From Amycolatopsis jejuensis (GTDB lineage Bacteria; Actinomycetota; Actinomycetes; Mycobacteriales; Pseudonocardiaceae): a stretch of 64,000 nucleotides of DNA. Positions 49,287-58,827 of the stretch are shown one piece after another; the stretch's first letter is position 1, and the number at the start of each line of letters is the position of its first letter. The position numbers and the translations under genes were made by a program. The notes below the pieces were generated by a model. That model was given only the letters and a program-made list of their open reading frames with translations. It was not told the origin of the DNA and made no database searches. The DNA is taken from contig NZ_JNYZ01000006.1 of NCBI RefSeq assembly GCF_000717335.1, forward strand, positions 1 to 64,000, in the 5' to 3' direction.

Positions 49287-51275
49287 GTGGTGGACAACAC
49301 CGAGACGCCGGAATACCAGGCAGTGCTGGAGCACCTGCGGGCCGCGCACGAACCGGCGTTCGGCAAGCCGTCCGGGATGGCGGAGCCGCACGTATCGCCG
49401 GACGGCACCCGCGCGGTCGTCACCGCGGAGGTGCTCGACGAGTTCGTCGGCGCGCCGCGCACTGTCCTGTGTACCGCCGAGGACGGGCAGCTCAGGCCGG
49501 TCTCGGCGGCGGGCTGTTCGGCGAAGTCGGGGAAGTTCTCACCGGACGGGGCCACGCTCGCGTTCCTCGCGGACCGGGCGGAGAAGGGCGTCTTCCAGCT
49601 CCACCTGCTCGCCGACGGGCACTTCGGCGAGGCCGCACCGGCGCCTGCGGTACCGGGCACGATCGAGTACCTGCACTGGTCACCCGATGGGCAGCGGGTG
49701 CTGCTCGGCGTGGCCGGGGTCGGCGCGGAGCTGTCCGGCGGGCAGGGTTCGGGCCGGAACACCAAGCGCAAGGAGGACGCGCCGTCGTGGGCGCCGCGCG
49801 TCGAGGACAGCGAGGTCGACGAATCCGCCTGGCGCACCCTCTGGGCATACACCGTCGGGACCGGGCAGCTGGACCGCGTGTCGCCGGAAGGCCTGAACTG
49901 CTGGGAAGCGGGCTGGTGCGGCGCGGACCGGATCGTCGCGATCACGTCGGACGCCCCCGGCGAGGACGAGTGGTACCCCGCGGTGCTCAGCCTGCTCGAC
50001 CTCACCGGTACCGTCCGCACCCTCCTGACCAGCGACGTCCAGCTCGGCCTCCCCACCGGATCACCGGACGGGCGCTGGGTTTCCGTGGTGCAGGCGGTGT
50101 GCAGTGACCGCTGGCTCGTGGCCGGCGACCTGCTCCTGATCGACCCGGGCACCGGCGCGGTGACCCATCGCGAAACGCACGACACGGACGTCACCCGGCT
50201 GCAGTGGATCGACGCCGAACGCCTCGGCTACCTCGGCCAGCGGCACCTGGACTCGGTCGCCGGGATCGTCACCGTGGGCGGGCCGGTCGCCGAGCTGTTC
50301 GCGACGCCGATGGCCTGCGGCGGCAACGGTTTCCACCCTGACGGAGTCTTCACCTCGGACGGCCGCGTGCTCACCATCGAGGAGTCGTACGAGGTCCCGC
50401 AGCAGCTGGTGCTGTCCGGTGTGGACAGTCCGCTCGCGGCGATCGAGCACGCCGGAATCGACTACCTGCGTTCGGTTTCCGGCACCGCCGAGGCGGTGAC
50501 CTGGACCGCGCCGGACGGGCTGGAGATCGAAGGCATCCTCTGCCGCCCGGCCGGGGAAGGCCCGTTCCCGCTGGTGGTGAACATCCACGGCGGGCCGATC
50601 TGGGCGTACCGGGAATGCTGGTCGATGCGGTACGCGTGGGTACCGCTGCTGGTCTCGCGCGGATACGCGGTGCTCAACCCGAACCCGCGCGGCAGCAGCG
50701 GCCGCGGCCAGAAGTTCGCCGCCCGGGTGGTCGGCGACATGGGCGGCGCGGACACGCACGACTACCTGAGCGGCATCGACGCCCTCGTCGAACGCGGCCT
50801 GGCCGACGGCAACCGGGTCGGCCTGATCGGCGGCAGTTACGGCGGGTTCATGTCGTCGTGGCTGGTCACGCAGGACACCCGGTTCGCCGCGGCGGTGCCG
50901 ATGTCGCCGGTCACCGACTGGTACAGCCAGAGCTTCACGAGCAACATCGCGGCGTGGGGCAACCGCTTCCTCGACGCCGACCCCGAGCAGCCCGGCACCC
51001 GCGCCCACACCCGCAGCCCGGTGCTGCACGCGAGCAAGGCCCGCACGCCGTGCCTGAACATCACGGGTGCGCTCGACAAGTGCACGCCACCGGGGCAGGC
51101 GGAGGAGTTCCACCGCGCGCTGCGGGCGCACGGGGTCACGTCGTCGCTGGTGATCTACCCGGAGGAGGGCCACGGGGTCCGCGCGTACCCGGCCCGGATC
51201 GATCTCCTCGCGCGGATCCTGGAGTGGTTCGAGCGGTACCTGGCGGGCGGTTATTCTGAGCAAAAGCCCGGATAA
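49287..51275 (+). CDS. S9-family prolyl oligopeptidase-like peptidase
   Basis: The 662-residue protein has a beta-propeller-like N-terminal part (about 1-400, with repeated 'SPDG' words: HVSPDGTRAVV, KFSPDGATLAFLADR, HWSPDGQRVLLGV) and an alpha/beta hydrolase end. The catalytic Ser is in LIGGSYGGFMSSW. The Asp is likely in ITGALDKCTPP and the His in EEGHGVRAYP. It has no signal peptide, so it is probably cytosolic and cuts peptides. GTG 49287 follows GGAAGGGG. The TetR gene starts 20 bp behind. Confidence 0.85.
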   Translation: MVDNTETPEYQAVLEHLRAAHEPAFGKPSGMAEPHVSPDGTRAVVTAEVLDEFVGAPRTVLCTAEDGQLRPVSAAGCSAKSGKFSPDGATLAFLADRAEKGVFQLHLLADGHFGEAAPAPAVPGTIEYLHWSPDGQRVLLGVAGVGAELSGGQGSGRNTKRKEDAPSWAPRVEDSEVDESAWRTLWAYTVGTGQLDRVSPEGLNCWEAGWCGADRIVAITSDAPGEDEWYPAVLSLLDLTGTVRTLLTSDVQLGLPTGSPDGRWVSVVQAVCSDRWLVAGDLLLIDPGTGAVTHRETHDTDVTRLQWIDAERLGYLGQRHLDSVAGIVTVGGPVAELFATPMACGGNGFHPDGVFTSDGRVLTIEESYEVPQQLVLSGVDSPLAAIEHAGIDYLRSVSGTAEAVTWTAPDGLEIEGILCRPAGEGPFPLVVNIHGGPIWAYRECWSMRYAWVPLLVSRGYAVLNPNPRGSSGRGQKFAARVVGDMGGADTHDYLSGIDALVERGLADGNRVGLIGGSYGGFMSSWLVTQDTRFAAAVPMSPVTDWYSQSFTSNIAAWGNRFLDADPEQPGTRAHTRSPVLHASKARTPCLNITGALDKCTPPGQAEEFHRALRAHGVTSSLVIYPEEGHGVRAYPARIDLLARILEWFERYLAGGYSEQKPG

Positions 51276-51295
51276 CCCCGCGGAGGAGGGACGCG

Positions 51296-51955
51296 ATGCC
51301 CGCGAGGCCGCCGCTGCAGCCGCGGAAGCAGCCGAAGCAGGTGCGCGGTGAGCTGACCCGGCAGCGGATTCTCACGGCGGCCGCCGAGGTGTTCGCCGAG
51401 GTCGGGTACGCCGCGGGCACCACGAACCGCATCGCCGAGCGGGCCCGCGTGTCGATCGGGTCGCTGTACCAGTACTACCCGAACAAGGACGCCCTCCTCG
51501 CCGAGCTGGTTTCGCGGCACCTGGCGCGCGGCGAGGAGGCGCAGCGCCACGACCGGGAGACCAACGAGCAGCCGGACACCTTCGAGGGCGAGATCCGGCG
51601 GATGGTGCGCCTGGTCGTCGGCAACCACCTCGACGACCCGCAGCTGCTGCGCTTGATGTTCGAGGAAGCCCCGCGGTCGCCGGACCTGCTGCGCCAGGTC
51701 GAGCAGGCGGAGCGCGCCCAGATCGCGGAGCTGCGCCTGCTCTTCGGGCGGTACCCGGAGGTGCGGGTGTCCGATGTGGACATGGCGGCGCGCCTCGTGG
51801 TGAACACCGTGGAGCTGGTGGTGCACAAGGTGATCGCCGATCCCGATCCGGTGGACGTGGACGTGTTCGGCGAGGAGCTGGTGACGATGTTCCTGCGGTA
51901 CCTCGCCCCGGGCGCGGCACCGGAAGGCGAAAAACCTCGCCCTGCTGCCGGTTAA
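51296..51955 (+). CDS. TetR-family regulator
   Basis: The 219-residue protein has the HTH at about 20-65 (TRQRILTAAAEVFAEVGYAA, TTNRIAERARVSIGSLYQYY, PNKDAL) and a helical ligand domain with a C-terminal TetR-type pattern. GGAGGAGG precedes the ATG. It is probably co-transcribed with the S9 peptidase gene 20 bp upstream. The ligand is unknown. Confidence 0.9.
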   Translation: MPARPPLQPRKQPKQVRGELTRQRILTAAAEVFAEVGYAAGTTNRIAERARVSIGSLYQYYPNKDALLAELVSRHLARGEEAQRHDRETNEQPDTFEGEIRRMVRLVVGNHLDDPQLLRLMFEEAPRSPDLLRQVEQAERAQIAELRLLFGRYPEVRVSDVDMAARLVVNTVELVVHKVIADPDPVDVDVFGEELVTMFLRYLAPGAAPEGEKPRPAAG

Positions 51956-52064
51956 TTCCCCACGGGGAGCGGGTTTCGCCCGATCGAAGGACGGCCGTAA
52001 CGGGCGGTGCCCGCCGGTCGACCTCAGGGTGTGACGAAGTGCGCCGGCGGCAGTCCGGACGGGA

Positions 52065-52205
52065 TCAGCGGCCCGGCGGCGGGGGTGGCGGAGGCGGCGG
52101 CGCGGTGGACGTTTTCAGGTCCCGCGCCTGTTTCGCCACCGTCTGGCCGAGGTGGGTACCGACTTCCTCGTCCTCGAAATCCGGGTCGTCCAGCGGCGTC
52201 GTCAT
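52065..52205 (-). CDS. Small acidic protein with a nine-proline run
   Basis: The 46-residue product reads TPLDDPDFEDEEVGTHLGQT and ends in STAPPPPPPPPPGR. The acidic start and poly-Pro end look protein-like, and AGGGGAC lies nine bases before the ATG. A run of nine Pro needs EF-P for translation. Another minus-strand frame across 52024-52275 is also open (EEDTA repeats) and cannot be excluded. It is divergent from the DUF6338-type gene that heads the CHAT cassette, so it may belong to it. Confidence 0.45.
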   Translation of the reverse strand: MTTPLDDPDFEDEEVGTHLGQTVAKQARDLKTSTAPPPPPPPPPGR

Positions 52206-52250
52206 CGGCAGTGTCCCCTTCGGCAGTGTCCTCTTCAGCAGTGTCCTCTT
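52206..52250. repeat. Three tandem 15-bp repeats
   Basis: Units CGGCAGTGTCCCCTT, CGGCAGTGTCCTCTT and CAGCAGTGTCCTCTT lie in a row directly upstream (minus strand) of the small poly-Pro gene. On the minus strand each contains AAGAGGACA or AAGGGGACA, so ribosome-binding-like words recur at 15-base steps. Confidence 0.7.
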
Positions 52251-52331
52251 CGGGGTCCCCAGGTAACCGGGCCATCGCGCGGTAAGCACGGTAACACCCC
52301 CGCCCCCTGGCCAGCCCTGCCCGGAGATTCG

Positions 52332-53033
52332 ATGCCCACCACCGCTGTTTCGCTCGCCGCCCTGATCGTGCTGGCGTTTCCCGGATACGTGCTGCACCGC
52401 CGGTTGCGCCGACGCCGGCCCGAGCAAGTCCGCTCGACGCTGGACGAACTGCTCACGATCGTCTTCTCCGGCGCGGCCATCGACGTCGTGGTGACAGTCG
52501 TGTTCGTCCTCGGCGCCGCCGGGTTCGGGATACCGCTGCCGCGCTTCGACAGCATCGTGGCGGCGCCTTCGGCTTACGTGGCCCAGAACGTACTCGCGCT
52601 GACCCTCTGGTCGGCCGCGTTCCTGGTCGCGGCCATCGGGCTCGCGTTCGTCGTGGGGTCGCCGCGGTGGCCGGGGCTGGGGGACAAGGTCGCGCCGGAA
52701 GCCCGGGCCCGGCGACGGCGGGGCGAGCCGCAGCAGTCCGCGTGGTGGCTGCTGTTCCACGAAAACCCCGGCAGCCGCATCTACCTGGGCTGCCTGCTCA
52801 CCGACGGCGGGTACCTCGCCGGTTACCTGCACAGCTACAGCACCCTCGTCGCGGAGACCGGCGACCGGGAGCTGACGCTCGAAGGCGACGTCGAGTACCG
52901 GCCACCCGGCGGGGCCACCGCGGTGCTGCCCCAGGTCAACGCCGTTTCGGTGAAGGCCGAGCACATCCAGGTCCTCACCGTGACCTATGTCGTTCCGGAA
53001 CCGCCCGAGGAGACCGTGCCCGATGCCCCGTGA
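52332..53033 (+). CDS. DUF6338-like membrane protein, first gene of the CHAT cassette
   Basis: The 233-residue protein has an N-terminal helix with the start TTAVSLAALIVLAFPGYVLH, two further hydrophobic segments (about 35-60 and 75-105), and a soluble C-terminal half with WWLLFHENPGSRIYLGCLLT and a Pro/Glu-rich end. The FPGY-helix start and 'STLDELL' motif fit what I recall for DUF6338. Function is unknown. It overlaps the next gene by 11 bases, so the five genes to 61355 form one unit. Confidence 0.65.
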   Translation: MPTTAVSLAALIVLAFPGYVLHRRLRRRRPEQVRSTLDELLTIVFSGAAIDVVVTVVFVLGAAGFGIPLPRFDSIVAAPSAYVAQNVLALTLWSAAFLVAAIGLAFVVGSPRWPGLGDKVAPEARARRRRGEPQQSAWWLLFHENPGSRIYLGCLLTDGGYLAGYLHSYSTLVAETGDRELTLEGDVEYRPPGGATAVLPQVNAVSVKAEHIQVLTVTYVVPEPPEETVPDAP

Positions 53034-53955
53034 GATCCCCCGGCTGACCCCGCTGTCGTCGTCCGTGCTCGCCGGTGCGATCGCGGCCGGGGACGGCGAA
53101 GCCACGGCCGCGCTCCTGCTCGAATCGCTGGCAAGGGAAGGCACCCGGGCGCGCGCGGTCCTCGACGACCTCGGCCTGGTACTTCCCGCCGGGCCACCTG
53201 GCCGGGACCCGGCCGAATTGCCCGAAATCCTGGCCACCGCAGCGGAAATGGCCCACGCCACCGGCGAAGCGGGAGCCGCGACCCACCATCTGCTCGCCGC
53301 GATGGTCGAACGCGGGCACCTCCCGGAACTCACCGCACTCGGCCTCACCGCGGACCTGGTCCTGGCCAGGGGCGCCCGGATCGAAACGGCCGACGACGTG
53401 GTCCGGGAAGCGATTCCGGAGCCCCTCGACCTGACCGCGGCCGCCCCGGTCCCGCCGCAGCCGGAGGACCTGAGCCGCCGTACCACCAGCCGCCGCTCGG
53501 CGGCGAACGCGCGGCTGCTCACCATCGGCCTGCCGAGCGGGCGGCGCGGGAACAGCCCGCTGGGCAGGCGCCGGATCAGGCAGTTCGTAGTGGTGTGGGC
53601 AGTGCAGCAGCTGACCGCGTACGCCGCCTTCCCGCTGTTGCTGATGCACGCCTCGGCCACCGGGCAGTGGTGGACGCTCGTGCTCATCGTGCCGTTCCAG
53701 TACCTCCCGGTCGGAATGGGGCGGTGGGGGCACGTGCTGGCGCGGGTCCCGGTGGTGATCTTCGCGCCAGTGGCCGTCGGTGTGCTGGCGCTGGTCAACC
53801 TGCTGGCCGTGTTCGCGCACCTGCACCTGCTGGTCTGGTTCGACCGCGTCGAGCAACGCGAACCGCGTACCCCGTGGTCGGCAGTGTGGCGGCGGTACTG
53901 GAAGGAATCGCAGCGGATGAGCTCGGAGGTGCGGCAGGATGGCTTCTGGGCCTGA
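53023..53955 (+). CDS. Clp-N-like membrane protein of the CHAT cassette
   Basis: The 310-residue protein has a helical N-terminal half with a Clp-N-like segment at about 60-110 (LATAAEMAHATGEAGAATHH and LLAAMVERG). A linker rich in Arg/Ser follows, then hydrophobic segments between about 185 and 270 (VWAVQQLTAYAAFPLLLMHA, VVIFAPVAVGVLALVNLLAV). It ends in a charged tail. No catalytic motif is seen. It may anchor or present partners to the CHAT protein, whose gene it overlaps by 17 bases. Confidence 0.6.
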   Translation: MPREIPRLTPLSSSVLAGAIAAGDGEATAALLLESLAREGTRARAVLDDLGLVLPAGPPGRDPAELPEILATAAEMAHATGEAGAATHHLLAAMVERGHLPELTALGLTADLVLARGARIETADDVVREAIPEPLDLTAAAPVPPQPEDLSRRTTSRRSAANARLLTIGLPSGRRGNSPLGRRRIRQFVVVWAVQQLTAYAAFPLLLMHASATGQWWTLVLIVPFQYLPVGMGRWGHVLARVPVVIFAPVAVGVLALVNLLAVFAHLHLLVWFDRVEQREPRTPWSAVWRRYWKESQRMSSEVRQDGFWA

Positions 53956-56878
53956 CCTTCCGGCGACGGAGGACGCGGCGGTCCGCTGGCTGCAGGCCCG
54001 CGGCGGCGCGGCGGACCAGGCGCTGGCGGACCGGGCTTCGGTGCTCGACCTGTCCCTGGTCGCCCGCGACCACGGGTTGACCGATGCCTTGTTCCTCGAC
54101 CGCTTTTTCGCGGTGTTCCAAGATGCCGGGACGCTGCGCAAGGCCCGTACCACCGCGCGGTCCATCGGGGCGTTGAGCGCCGATCTCGCCCGGCTGGAGG
54201 ACCACGCGCGGGTGTGGCGGCCGTTGCGGTTCCGGGTGGCGCTCGCGGTGGTGATCGTCGCGGCCGGCCTGGGGATCGGAGCGAACCCCGGGCAGATCGC
54301 GGTGCTGTGCCTGATGGTGCCGTTCCTCGGGCGGCGGACGCTGATCGCCACGGTGCTCGCCGGGGCGGCGGTCGCGCTCGGGGTGAGCACCTGGTGGTAC
54401 TGCCTGATCGCGCTGATCGGGCTCACCGCGGCCGCGCACGCCCGCGCGCTGGTGGCGCTGCTCCGCCGGACGTGGACGGAAATGGGGCCATACCTGGGTT
54501 TCCTGCCGGTCCGCCTGATCGTCGAGCTCGCGCTGCGGGGGAAGCTCTCGGCGTTCGCGACGGCGCTCGACCTGTCCGGCGCCGACAACTCCGACGTGGC
54601 CGGGGTGTTCCTCGACGCCTGCGGGGCAGTACCCGGCCCGCTGGTACCGGTGCTGGACATCTGCCGGGCCGGGGTGGCGGTGCAGCAGGGCGACCTGGTG
54701 GGCGCCGCGGTGGCCGCCGGACAGGCGCGGGCCGCCGCGCAGGCCGGGCCGCCGGGGGTGGCCGGATGGTGCGCGCTGCGGCTGGCCGCGGTCCTGCTGA
54801 CCAGCGGCCGGGACGCCGACGCGCGCACCGCGCTCGTCGAGGCCGGGGACCTGCTGCGCGGTCGCCGGGCCCGCCGCTGGCGTGCGGCGGCCGAACTGCA
54901 GCTGCTCGACCTGGACGTGCGCCGTCCGGACGCCGATCTGGCCGGCCTGCTCGCCCGGATCCACCGCCTGCGGCTGATCGGGACGCGCCGCCATCTGGTC
55001 GACCTGGTGGTCCGCACGGAAACCTGGCTCGCACGGCTGATGCTCGCGCACGGCTCGGCCGGTTTCCGCTGGACGGTGAACCGGATCGCCGGGTCACCGG
55101 ACGGCCGCGGCGAGGTGGACCGGACGCGCGAGGAGACCGCGGCGGGCCTCCTGCTGCGCGCTGCCGCGCAGGTCGACGATCCGGCTGTCGGGCAGAAGGT
55201 CGATGCCGACGCGCAGTCCGCGCTCGCGCTGGTCGATGCCAGGCGCCGGCCGCTGGCGGCAGTACAGGCGCGAGTGGTGCTCGCGCAGTTGCGGGAGCGC
55301 GAAGGGCAGCTGCCGGAGGCGATGGCGCACGCCGCCGCCGCGCTCACCGTGGCGAACCGCGCCCGCTACAAGCTGCCGTCGGGCCGGTGGCGGGCCGAGT
55401 GGTCGGTCCGGCAGCTGGACGTCTTCGCGACCGCGTTGCGGCTCGCCGATGCGTTGGGGGACAGCGCTTTCGTGGCCGAGGCCATCGAGCTGGCCCGGGG
55501 TGAGGTGCTGCCCACCGCCGCGGCCGGTGACTCGGGTCTGCTGTCGCTGCTCGATGTGTCCGCCCGGCAGCCGGTGCCGTCCGACCTGGCGGAAGCGCCG
55601 CAGGAGGACGCCGATGCCGCGTTCGCGCTTGCCGGGTTCAGCCCGGTCGCCCGGCCGCCGGTGGCGCGGATCCGGTCGGCGCGGCATTCGCTCGGGATCG
55701 AGGAGGGCGGCGCGGGAACCTTCGACCTGGAACGGGAACTCGTCGCCACCGCGGGCCGGTGCTGGTACTGGACTGCGGTGATCGTCGCGGCGCGGTATCA
55801 CTGGGCCGTACGGGATCCCGCTGGCCGCTGGTCGCACGGGGCGACCGACCTCAGTCCCGGGACCGCCGGTGCGACGGCCCTGTCCGACCTGGCTGCGGCG
55901 CTGCCGATCGCACGCCCTGGGGAATCGGCCGAAGCGGCGCAGGAACGTGTTCTCGCGGGACCGCTGGGTCGATCCGAACGGCCCGCGCGGGAGTACGAAC
56001 TCCTGCTGGCGGTGAGCGAGGCCGTACTGCCGGACGTGCTGCGCGAGGGGTTGCGCGCGGGTGGCGATCCCAGCCGGAAGCTGGTCGTGTCGTTGCCTGC
56101 TGCGCTCGCTCATCTGCCGGTCGGCTGGCTGCCACTGTCCTCCGGCGACGACCTGCGGGTCCTCGAAACCGCCGTGGTGGTGCACCTTCCGTCGTGGGCG
56201 ATCGTGACGAAGACCCGTCCGCGCGGCACGCGGGCACTGCGCGCGGACTGGCCGATGCGGCTGGGCCTGATCAACCCCGGCGCCAGCGAGGACATCGTGG
56301 TGATGCGGGAACCTCCGCCGGTCGCGCAGGTCGCGGTGACCCGGCCGATGGCGAAACCGGACGTCCGGCTGGCGCTGGACGCCCTGTCCGCCGACGGGGA
56401 GTGGCTGCTTTATCTCGCCGGGCACGTGGTGAGTGATCCGGAGAACGCGAGCCTGCACGGCCTGGAACTCGACGGCGATCGGCTCGACGGGCTGCTGACT
56501 GTGCGGGACGTCGTGGCGACCGACGCCGACGGCTCGTCGCGGTATCCCGTTCCGGCGCGGGTACTGAGCGTCGGCTGCGACACGATGGGTGTTTCCTCCT
56601 CGGCGCGGCGCGATGGCGCTCCGGTGAACGAATGGCTCGGCTTCGGCGCGGCGCTGCTGCTCGCCGGTGCGGACGGCTTGTGCTGCACGGCGTACACCGT
56701 CTTCGAGGGCAAAGCGTTGCTGGCCATCACCAAAACACTGGCGGACGCGCTCGTCACGGCTCCGGATGCCGGGGTGGCGGTGGCGGGTGTGCAGCGGTTG
56801 CTGCTGGAGCGGTGGCGGCGTACTGGCCGCGGGTTGCCGGTGTTGTGGCAGTCGTTTGTCTACATCGGACAGGAGTGA
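53939..56878 (+). CDS. Membrane CHAT-domain protease
   Basis: The 979-residue protein has three parts. A helical N-terminal stretch (1-95) precedes a pair or more of membrane helices (about 100-165). A long helical region with TPR-like features follows (about 190-620). The C-terminal caspase-like CHAT domain (about 690-979) keeps the His in LLYLAGHVVSDPE (His829) and the Cys in RVLSVGCDTMGVSS (Cys880). GFGAALLLAGADGLCCTAYT is the usual CHAT strand after the Cys. Both catalytic residues are present, so it is probably an active cysteine protease at the membrane. GGAGG lies nine bases before the ATG. Targets are unknown. Confidence 0.72.
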   Translation: MASGPDLPATEDAAVRWLQARGGAADQALADRASVLDLSLVARDHGLTDALFLDRFFAVFQDAGTLRKARTTARSIGALSADLARLEDHARVWRPLRFRVALAVVIVAAGLGIGANPGQIAVLCLMVPFLGRRTLIATVLAGAAVALGVSTWWYCLIALIGLTAAAHARALVALLRRTWTEMGPYLGFLPVRLIVELALRGKLSAFATALDLSGADNSDVAGVFLDACGAVPGPLVPVLDICRAGVAVQQGDLVGAAVAAGQARAAAQAGPPGVAGWCALRLAAVLLTSGRDADARTALVEAGDLLRGRRARRWRAAAELQLLDLDVRRPDADLAGLLARIHRLRLIGTRRHLVDLVVRTETWLARLMLAHGSAGFRWTVNRIAGSPDGRGEVDRTREETAAGLLLRAAAQVDDPAVGQKVDADAQSALALVDARRRPLAAVQARVVLAQLREREGQLPEAMAHAAAALTVANRARYKLPSGRWRAEWSVRQLDVFATALRLADALGDSAFVAEAIELARGEVLPTAAAGDSGLLSLLDVSARQPVPSDLAEAPQEDADAAFALAGFSPVARPPVARIRSARHSLGIEEGGAGTFDLERELVATAGRCWYWTAVIVAARYHWAVRDPAGRWSHGATDLSPGTAGATALSDLAAALPIARPGESAEAAQERVLAGPLGRSERPAREYELLLAVSEAVLPDVLREGLRAGGDPSRKLVVSLPAALAHLPVGWLPLSSGDDLRVLETAVVVHLPSWAIVTKTRPRGTRALRADWPMRLGLINPGASEDIVVMREPPPVAQVAVTRPMAKPDVRLALDALSADGEWLLYLAGHVVSDPENASLHGLELDGDRLDGLLTVRDVVATDADGSSRYPVPARVLSVGCDTMGVSSSARRDGAPVNEWLGFGAALLLAGADGLCCTAYTVFEGKALLAITKTLADALVTAPDAGVAVAGVQRLLLERWRRTGRGLPVLWQSFVYIGQE

Positions 56879-56880
56879 CG

Positions 56881-58827
56881 GTGGCGCGCGGATCGATCCA
56901 GCACGTGCTTGCGCCACCGGTCCGGTGCCGGCATGAGGGCGCCTACCAGGGTGCCGACCGGCTGCTGCGCGAGGGCCGCGCGGCAGAGGCGCTCACGGCG
57001 TACCTCGAGGCGCTGCGTGACCATCCGGCTGACGGGCTGTGCGGCCGGGTTTTGCTGGCCAGGACTGCGGAAGCGGCCCTCGATGCGCACGCGCCGCGGT
57101 TGGCGCTCGACCTCGCGGCCGAAGCCGTCGAGGGGATCGACGAACGTCCGATCCTCCGGTGGGCCACGCTCGCCGCGCGCGCCGGAGCGGTGCGTGCGCG
57201 GGCCGCGGCGGAGCTCGGCCTCCTCGACGACGCGGCCCGGTTTCTGCGGGCGGCACAACGCATTCCGCACCGGAACCAGCCGACCGAGCGGTACGTGCGG
57301 ATCAGTGCGGTGCTCGTCTTCGCCCCGGCCCGTGACGCGCTGGACTCGGAGATGGCGATGGACGTCATCAGCAGTGAAACCGTTGCGCAGCAACTGAAAC
57401 GGCTGACCTCGTACGAGATGGCGTACCTGCTCACCCACTGGGGCCGGGTGCTGCAGGGCCGCGGCGTACCGAAGCAGGCGAGCGTGCAGTACTCGGCGGC
57501 GATCTCGCACGTCGACGGCATCCGGGTCACCTGGTCCGGGACGATTGCGGCGAAGTACCGCCGGATGGCCACGATGCTCCTGACCGCGCAGTGCGGGGTG
57601 CTCGAATGCGAGGGCGGGTCGGACGACGACTTCGCGACTGTCGTGGAGCTCGCCGTCCGTTTGGGCGACCAGTACCTGGCTACGCGGCTTGCCGGTTACC
57701 GGGCGCATCCGGATCTCACCGCCCTCGTCGAGCAGCCACGGCCGTGGTGGATGCTGGCCGAAGACCCCGAGGCTGAGGTCGACCGGGAGCGGGCCCGCGA
57801 GCAGTTCGAGGTGCTGGCGAAGGCGGTTCCGGGGGCGTTCGAGAAGGTGACGGCCCGGATTTCCGGTGTGGTGCTTCCGGAGGTGGCTCGGGTTGCCGCG
57901 GCGCCGGAGTTGGTCCCAGCCGTACCGGGGTGGGTCACTGCCGCTGAGGAGGCTGGGCCGTGCCTCACGCTTCGGCGGGCGTGGGAGATCAGCCGCGACC
58001 GAGGGCACCACCTGCTGGGTCCGGAACACCTGCTGCTGGCCGCCCTTGCCGACGGCGAGTGCCGGAATGCCGCTGCAGCAGCGGGAATCACGGTCGCCAC
58101 GATTGACGAAATGCTGCGTAAGACCATGAATGCGCAGGGAACTCCCGGCGGGCTCACCGAAGCGGCACGGTCGGCTCTGGAGGAAAGCGCTGTCCGGGCG
58201 TGGCAGGACGGGGTGCCGCTGGTACGGCCGTCGCATGTCTTGCTGTCGGTGCTGAGCCATACCGTGCTTGCTTCGCCGGACGAAATCGCGGTGCGGGTCA
58301 CCTGTGGAGCGACGGCCAGGTGGCGGGATCCGGGGCCACGGCTGCCGATTGCGGGTCCGTTCAGTGCACCGGCCCGCGCGGTGCTGATGGCTGCCTCGGA
58401 CGGCCGGACGATCACCCACGGCGATCTGATCAGTGCGCTGTCGGCCAGCCTGGCCACGCCGCCGACCGTCCGGGACCGGGCGGCGAAATGCCCGCCGAAC
58501 GGCGCGTCCGTCACCTTTCCCTGGGCCGCGCTCTGTACACAGTGGACTCGCGGGATCGACCTGGAAGACCTCGTCGACCCGCCGGTGCCCGGCGGTGTCC
58601 CGGACCCACTGCTGAGACGGGCGCTGCTCGGCGCCGGAACGCTTGCCCGGGCCGACGGACTGGGTTACGTCGGGCCGGAGCATCTCGCCGAGAGCCTGCG
58701 GACACAGCCGGACCCGGAACCGGGGGAGTGGCTGGTGTTCACGCCGTCGCTCAAGAACCTGATCGCCCGTGCGAGTACCCGCGACGTGGTGACGGTGGCC
58801 GACCTCCGGGAGGATCTCGCGTGCTGA
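56881..58827 (+). CDS. TPR protein with several Clp-N-like repeats
   Basis: The 648-residue protein has TPR-like helices at about 15-290 (GADRLLREGRAAEALTAYLE). It then carries Clp-N (Clp R) like repeats: LTLRRAWEISRDRGHHLLGP with EHLLLAALADG near 365-395, LTEAARSALEESAVRAWQDG with SHVLLSVLS near 420-455, and weaker ones near 480-515 and 580-615 (YVGPEHLAESL). In Clp ATPases such domains hold substrates or adaptors; here no AAA+ module exists. It may present substrates to the CHAT protease. AGGAG is five bases before the GTG. Confidence 0.62.
   Translation: MARGSIQHVLAPPVRCRHEGAYQGADRLLREGRAAEALTAYLEALRDHPADGLCGRVLLARTAEAALDAHAPRLALDLAAEAVEGIDERPILRWATLAARAGAVRARAAAELGLLDDAARFLRAAQRIPHRNQPTERYVRISAVLVFAPARDALDSEMAMDVISSETVAQQLKRLTSYEMAYLLTHWGRVLQGRGVPKQASVQYSAAISHVDGIRVTWSGTIAAKYRRMATMLLTAQCGVLECEGGSDDDFATVVELAVRLGDQYLATRLAGYRAHPDLTALVEQPRPWWMLAEDPEAEVDRERAREQFEVLAKAVPGAFEKVTARISGVVLPEVARVAAAPELVPAVPGWVTAAEEAGPCLTLRRAWEISRDRGHHLLGPEHLLLAALADGECRNAAAAAGITVATIDEMLRKTMNAQGTPGGLTEAARSALEESAVRAWQDGVPLVRPSHVLLSVLSHTVLASPDEIAVRVTCGATARWRDPGPRLPIAGPFSAPARAVLMAASDGRTITHGDLISALSASLATPPTVRDRAAKCPPNGASVTFPWAALCTQWTRGIDLEDLVDPPVPGGVPDPLLRRALLGAGTLARADGLGYVGPEHLAESLRTQPDPEPGEWLVFTPSLKNLIARASTRDVVTVADLREDLAC

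Noticed and set aside
52206..52250. CRISPR-like repeats
   Set aside because: Three units of 15 bp with no spacers; a simple tandem repeat.
56632..56880. Extended start of the TPR/Clp-N gene into the CHAT gene
   Set aside because: A stop-free frame exists, but GTG 56881 with AGGAG five bases upstream, just after the CHAT stop, is a much better start.
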